Source: an uncultured Muribaculaceae bacterium
GTDB lineage: Bacteria; Bacteroidota; Bacteroidia; Bacteroidales; Muribaculaceae
DNA: 9,480 nucleotides
Direction of reading: 5' to 3'
Assembly (NCBI GenBank): GCA_910584545.1
Contig: CAJUBC010000064.1
Location: forward strand, 1 to 9,480
A program made the position numbers and the translations under genes. The notes under the pieces were generated by a model, which ran no database searches, was not told the DNA's origin, and worked only from the letters and a program-made list of their open reading frames with translations. Below, in pieces: positions 6,751 through 9,480 of this stretch (position 1 is the first letter of the stretch; every line of letters begins with the position of its first letter).

Positions 6751-7620
6751 ATGGCTAAGAAAAGTGTAGATCTGACATCACTTGAATGGCGAAACCTTAT
6801 TTTCGCCGGAAAGAATCAGGACTTCGGTGCATATCAGCTCCGCAAGCAGAGCGACAAGCGTCACAACATGGCGTTCCTCTACATGCTCATGGGTCTGGTT
6901 GTCATATTCATCCTCATCATCGCACTCAACAAATACTCCGATTACCGCGCCGAGCAGGATGCCATCGCACTCCAGGAACAGCGCGAGAAGATGATGGCGG
7001 CCCAGCTCGCTCAGGAGGAGGAAGTGCAGGATGAGCCCGAAGTTGAAGAACAGAAATTCGAACAGCCCGTGGTAGAAGTACCCGAGGAGGTGCTCGCCAC
7101 CGTACAGGTGACCCAGATCGCCATCGTCGACGCCGACAAGGTGAAGAACGAGGTGATGGATATGGATGCCCAGAAAGAGGACAACACCGCCCGCGGTGTC
7201 GTAACTCAGGAAGGTAGCGATGACGCCGACAAGTTCAAGGCTGTACAGGAGCAGGTCGTGGTCAAGGAGCCCGAGCCCGAGCATAAACCCAAGGAGGAGG
7301 AGATCTTCGTTGCGGTTGAGCAGCAGGCAGAGTTCCCCGGCGGACAGGCCGCTCTTATGAAATGGCTCAGCAATAACGTGCGTTACCCGGAATCCGCTCA
7401 GCAGAACGACATCCAGGGCCGCGTGGTTGTGAAATTCGTGGTTGAGAAAGATGGCTCTATCGGCGCCGCCACCATCGTCAAGGGTGTCGACAAGGACCTC
7501 GACCGCGAGGCACTGCGAGTGGTGAAGAAGATGCCCAGATGGCAGCCCGGTAAGAACAACGGTGTCGCCGTACGAAGCTACTTCAACCTCCCCGTGGTGT
7601 TCAGACTCCAGAATCAGTAA
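6751..7620 (+). CDS. tonB: TonB energy-transducing protein
   Basis: The 289-residue protein spans the periplasm and carries ExbB-ExbD energy to TonB-dependent outer-membrane receptors. The N-terminus has the motif NQDFGAYQLRK (22-32), common in Bacteroidota TonB proteins, then a single membrane helix (about 41-60). A charged, likely coiled-coil stretch follows (63-92), then a long Glu/Val/Pro-rich linker (93-190, including EPEPEHKPKEEE at 173-184). The C-terminal TonB domain covers about 195-287, with FPGGQAALMKWLSNNVRYPE (195-214), GRVVVKFVVEKDGSIG (223-238) and a final strand FNLPVVFRLQ (278-287). The linker uses Glu-Pro and Lys-Pro runs as in other TonB spacers. It is last in the operon and is followed by an intrinsic terminator. 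Confidence 0.96.
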   Translation: MAKKSVDLTSLEWRNLIFAGKNQDFGAYQLRKQSDKRHNMAFLYMLMGLVVIFILIIALNKYSDYRAEQDAIALQEQREKMMAAQLAQEEEVQDEPEVEEQKFEQPVVEVPEEVLATVQVTQIAIVDADKVKNEVMDMDAQKEDNTARGVVTQEGSDDADKFKAVQEQVVVKEPEPEHKPKEEEIFVAVEQQAEFPGGQAALMKWLSNNVRYPESAQQNDIQGRVVVKFVVEKDGSIGAATIVKGVDKDLDREALRVVKKMPRWQPGKNNGVAVRSYFNLPVVFRLQNQ

Positions 7621-7639
7621 TGATGAGATTCCAATATCG

Positions 7640-7677
7640 AAAGGGGGCAGCTCAAAAGGCTGCCCTTTTTCTTTTTC
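7640..7677 (+). terminator. Intrinsic terminator after tonB
   Basis: GGGCAGC (7645-7651) pairs with GCTGCCC (7659-7665) around a seven-base loop, and the stem extends outward through two G-U and three A-U pairs. The 3' arm runs into TTTTT-C-TTTTT. This is the clearest Rho-independent terminator in the window, 20 bases after the tonB stop. Confidence 0.9.
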
Positions 7678-7694
7678 ATTTCATTTTCTTTCTG

Positions 7695-7702
7695 TAATTT
7701 TG
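7695..7702 (+). promoter_or_regulatory. Candidate promoter -7 element for the small membrane gene and PstS-like gene
   Basis: TAATTTTG matches TAnnTTTG. Its 13-base context GTAATTTTGTATT (7694-7706) is identical to that of the exbB promoter (4083-4095). The -33 position falls in the T-tract of the tonB terminator and has no clear TTG, so strength is uncertain. Transcription would start near 7708. Confidence 0.55.
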
Positions 7703-7707
7703 TATTG

Positions 7708-7880
7708 CAATTCAATCATCGAATTTGTTTAAACAACTTCTTCGCGCCCTGAACATAGCGCGATATGAATTGTTAATTTTATATAAGGACGGTTCCACAG
7801 TTCGCACACGATTCGCAATAGATGCCATCCTCTGTAACCGAAGTCCGGGAACCGGCCCCTAACCCTAAAAAATCAAAGTT
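7708..7880 (+). promoter_or_regulatory. Structured 5' leader with a 20-codon upstream ORF
   Basis: About 170 bases lie between the predicted start and the next gene. They contain a 12-base palindrome TTGTTTAAACAA (7725-7736) and a 6-bp hairpin TCGCGC/GCGCGA (7742-7747 with 7758-7763). Two mutually exclusive pairings use CGGTT (7790-7794). One continues into CC to pair with GGAACCG (7848-7854). The other pairs CGGTT and ACAG (7797-7800) with CTGTAACCG (7832-7840). An ORF from ATG 7822 to TGA 7884 covers the 3' arms and overlaps the downstream ATG as ATGA. A regulatory function is inferred. Confidence 0.4.
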
Positions 7881-8087
7881 ATGAATGGTAATGAAAACAA
7901 TGGCATGCCCAAGGGAGGTCGGCTCGCTTTCGGTATTCTGATGGTACTCGTGTATCTCTGCGTAGGTCTCTTGTTTATCTTGGATGTGTTCAGCATCGGC
8001 AACAACGCTATTTCCTACACCGTAGGTGGAATCCTGATAGTCTACGGAATCTGGCGCGGCTACCGCCTCTATCGCGGCTGGAACTGA
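7881..8087 (+). CDS. Small two-helix membrane protein of unknown function
   Basis: The 68-residue protein has a hydrophilic N-terminus (NGNENNGMPKGGR, 2-14), a first hydrophobic helix at about 15-37 and a second at about 43-58. It ends in an aromatic and basic tail (WRGYRLYRGWN, 58-68). The positive residues at the end predict that end in the cytoplasm. I recognise no domain. It lies between the tonB terminator and the PstS-like lipoprotein gene, 51 bases before the latter and on the same strand, so the two are probably co-transcribed. Its start overlaps the stop of a 20-codon upstream ORF. Good helix composition and normal codon use support real coding. A role beside the lipoprotein or the Ton motor is only a positional guess. 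Confidence 0.75.
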   Translation: MNGNENNGMPKGGRLAFGILMVLVYLCVGLLFILDVFSIGNNAISYTVGGILIVYGIWRGYRLYRGWN

Positions 8088-8138
8088 CATAAGGGCCGAG
8101 GATACAGCCAACTTATCTTATCTTAAAATCAGTCAGAA

Positions 8139-9143
8139 GTGAGAACAAATATCAAGACGTTGCTCCTGCTCTCGGCGCTGCTGGTGCTGGGAGGAGCTTC
8201 ATGCACAAAAGTAAAACGCGGGGAATACGCCAAGGGAAGTGCCACGGTTTTCTGCGACGACGGTTTCCGCAATGCCATCCAGGAGGAAATCGAGGTGTTC
8301 GAGTACAGCTATCCTGAATCCTCGATCATACCTTTCTTCGTGAGTGAACAGGAAGCCATCGACACGATGCTCACAGACAATACCCAGGCTATCGTGATTA
8401 CCCGCGAGTTCACCAAGGAGGAGCGCGAGTATATGAAGAGCAAGTTCAAGCGAGTGGTGCGCCAGCACTGCATTGCTATCGACGCAGTGGCTCTCATCAC
8501 CAACAAGAACAATAATGTCCAGTCGCTGAGCGTAAGCGAAATCGGCGACATCCTCAACGGAAAAATCACCCGCTGGAGCCAGCTTGCCGGCAACGACACC
8601 ACTTCGATAAAGCTCGTGTTCGACAATGTCGGTTCTTCCACTGTAAGCTACATGCGCGACAGATTCCTGCCCGAGGGAAAGAAGATTTCCGACAATCCCA
8701 ATGCCTTCGCGCAGAAAGACAACGCCTCGGTGTTCGACATCGTGAAGAAAGACCGCGACGCGCTCGGCATCATCAGCGTCAGCTGGCTCGGCAATGACCT
8801 CAGCGACGCCAAGAAGGTTCCGGTGGACCAGCGCTACAAGGATTACCAGAACCAGAACGACACCATCGCCACCGAGCTTACCACTGAGGTGAATGTGGTG
8901 AAGGTAAGCAATCCGACTGAAGCGAATGATTTCAACCCCGTGGCTTACAAGCCATATCAGGCCTATATCAACTCCGGCGAATACCCTCTGTTCCGCAAGG
9001 TCTACATGATTTCGACCGCGCCCAACTCCACAGTGCTTCATTCTTTCTACTCGTTCGTCACCGGTTTCGCCGGTCAGAAGATCCTGATGAAGACCGGCAT
9101 ACTTCCGTACAACAGCCATGCGCGCGTTGTGGAACTGAAATGA
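8139..9143 (+). CDS. PstS-like substrate-binding lipoprotein
   Basis: The 334-residue protein belongs to the PstS-like type II periplasmic binding fold. The start is a GTG: an in-frame TAA at 8124-8126 excludes anything longer, and a signal peptide follows at once. Residues 1-21 are a lipoprotein signal with LVLGGASC, and Cys22 is the likely lipid-bearing residue (Gly rather than Leu/Val at -3). Family features are EIGDILNGKITRWSQLAG (134-151), a segment common in PstS proteins, the ligand-loop-like VGSSTVSYM (164-172), ALGIISVSWL (208-217) and the closing GILPYNSHARVV (320-331). The usual N-terminal GSST loop of true PstS is not evident; ATVFCDDGFRNAI (35-47) occupies its place. No pstCAB or phoU lies in the window. 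It probably sits in the cell envelope, and phosphate binding is unproven. Confidence 0.85.
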   Translation: MRTNIKTLLLLSALLVLGGASCTKVKRGEYAKGSATVFCDDGFRNAIQEEIEVFEYSYPESSIIPFFVSEQEAIDTMLTDNTQAIVITREFTKEEREYMKSKFKRVVRQHCIAIDAVALITNKNNNVQSLSVSEIGDILNGKITRWSQLAGNDTTSIKLVFDNVGSSTVSYMRDRFLPEGKKISDNPNAFAQKDNASVFDIVKKDRDALGIISVSWLGNDLSDAKKVPVDQRYKDYQNQNDTIATELTTEVNVVKVSNPTEANDFNPVAYKPYQAYINSGEYPLFRKVYMISTAPNSTVLHSFYSFVTGFAGQKILMKTGILPYNSHARVVELK

Positions 9144-9191
9144 CAACAGCCGTCTATGTCATGGAACGAATGGCATAAAGGACAAAATCAT

Positions 9192-9244
9192 TAATAATCA
9201 GACCCCGTATTTAACATTTTATGTTAACCGGGGTCTAATTATTA
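9192..9244 (+). terminator. Long near-perfect hairpin closing the PstS-like transcript
   Basis: Nested arms pair almost completely around a TTT loop: TAATAAT (9192-9198) with ATTATTA (9238-9244), AGACCCCG (9200-9207) with CGGGGTCT (9229-9236), and TTAACAT (9211-9217) with ATGTTAA (9221-9227). That is 22 paired positions with small mismatches. It begins 48 bases after the lipoprotein stop. The A/T-rich outer arms could act as U-tracts in either direction, so a bidirectional terminator is likely. Confidence 0.75.
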
Positions 9245-9447
9245 TCCGGATATATTCGCAGTATTTTGCATTGTGAATGACCTCAGGAATCCGGCCGGAT
9301 TATAATCTCGGACGGGTACTGTAAAAAATCTTGAAAATCGAGATTTCCGATACAATTTATAAGCGGATGACACGTAAAATATATTAAGGAATAATTTCTA
9401 CAAGGACATTATTCTCTTCCATCAGAAAAACAATAGTTCGTTAAAAA
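9245..9447. other. AT-rich intergenic region with two dyads
   Basis: I see no gene in this stretch. It holds two perfect palindromes sharing ATCCGG: TATCCGGATA (9243-9252) and AATCCGGCCGGATT (9288-9301), with centres 47 bases apart. The rest is AT-rich and could hold the promoter of a gene to the right, but no clean TAnnTTTG element was found. Confidence 0.5.
9326..9346 (-). terminator. AT-rich hairpin, possible weak minus-strand terminator
   Basis: AAATCTTGA (9326-9334) and TCGAGATTT (9338-9346) form a 9-bp stem with one G-T pair and a three-base loop. Read on the minus strand the 3' arm runs into six T residues (9328-9323). It would suit a transcript entering from the right, but no minus-strand gene is visible there. 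Confidence 0.3.
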
Positions 9448-9480
9448 ATGGAATATAGGCTAAGCGGCATCAGTCGCCAA
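9448..9480 (+). CDS. Possible first 11 codons of a gene running off the right edge
   Basis: An ATG at 9448 opens a frame (MEYRLSGISRQ) that stays open to the window edge, preceded by the A-rich context typical of starts in this DNA. Eleven codons are too few to prove coding or suggest a function. Confidence 0.25.
   Translation, partial: MEYRLSGISRQ

Noticed and set aside
8088..8138. Possible separate promoter before the PstS-like gene
   Set aside because: The 51-base gap has no TAnnTTTG element; co-transcription with the small membrane gene is simpler.
8199..9146. A 315-codon open frame on the minus strand across the PstS-like gene
   Set aside because: It mirrors the coding strand of a clear lipoprotein gene and its translation has antisense-like composition.

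Overview
The window looks like chromosomal DNA from a Bacteroidota bacterium, most likely a gut Bacteroidales. Four things point there. The gene order exbB-exbD-exbD-tonB is followed by a PstS-like lipoprotein. Several gene starts are preceded by the Bacteroidota -7 promoter element TAnnTTTG, once with a TTG box 19 bases upstream. Strong Shine-Dalgarno sequences are mostly absent. The phosphoglycerate kinase and TonB proteins are of the Bacteroidota type. Family or genus cannot be fixed from the sequence alone. No insertion sequence, CRISPR array, phage gene, rRNA or tRNA was found.

Left part (1-2377). A short hydrophobic reading frame with an unresolved 5' end closes at 222. It converges on a two-gene minus-strand operon (2377 down to 225) whose genes overlap by four bases (ATGA). 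The first gene fuses an aminoglycoside-phosphotransferase-like sugar kinase (AmgK type) to a RapZ C-terminal domain. The second is a sugar-1-phosphate nucleotidyltransferase (MurU type). Together they have the composition of an anomeric sugar kinase plus nucleotidyltransferase route from a free amino sugar, plausibly N-acetylmuramate recycled from the cell wall, to a UDP-sugar. The RapZ domain is a possible sensor or regulator.

Middle (2378-3962). A 254-base divergent intergenic region carries promoter-like elements facing both ways and an 18-base tandem repeat that overlaps the kinase start codon. Next come phosphoglycerate kinase (pgk) and a strong hairpin.

Right part (3963-9480). A well-formed promoter and a roughly 200-base leader precede exbB-exbD-exbD-tonB, the inner-membrane motor that energises TonB-dependent outer-membrane transporters. 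This operon ends in a clear intrinsic terminator. A second promoter copy, sharing a 13-base core with the exbB promoter, then leads through another structured leader, which contains a 20-codon ORF overlapping the next start by ATGA. The genes it serves encode a 68-residue two-helix membrane protein and a PstS-like lipoprotein with no ABC transporter partners in the window. A 53-base near-perfect hairpin closes the unit. The last ~235 bases are AT-rich, hold two dyads sharing ATCCGG, and may contain the first 11 codons of another gene.
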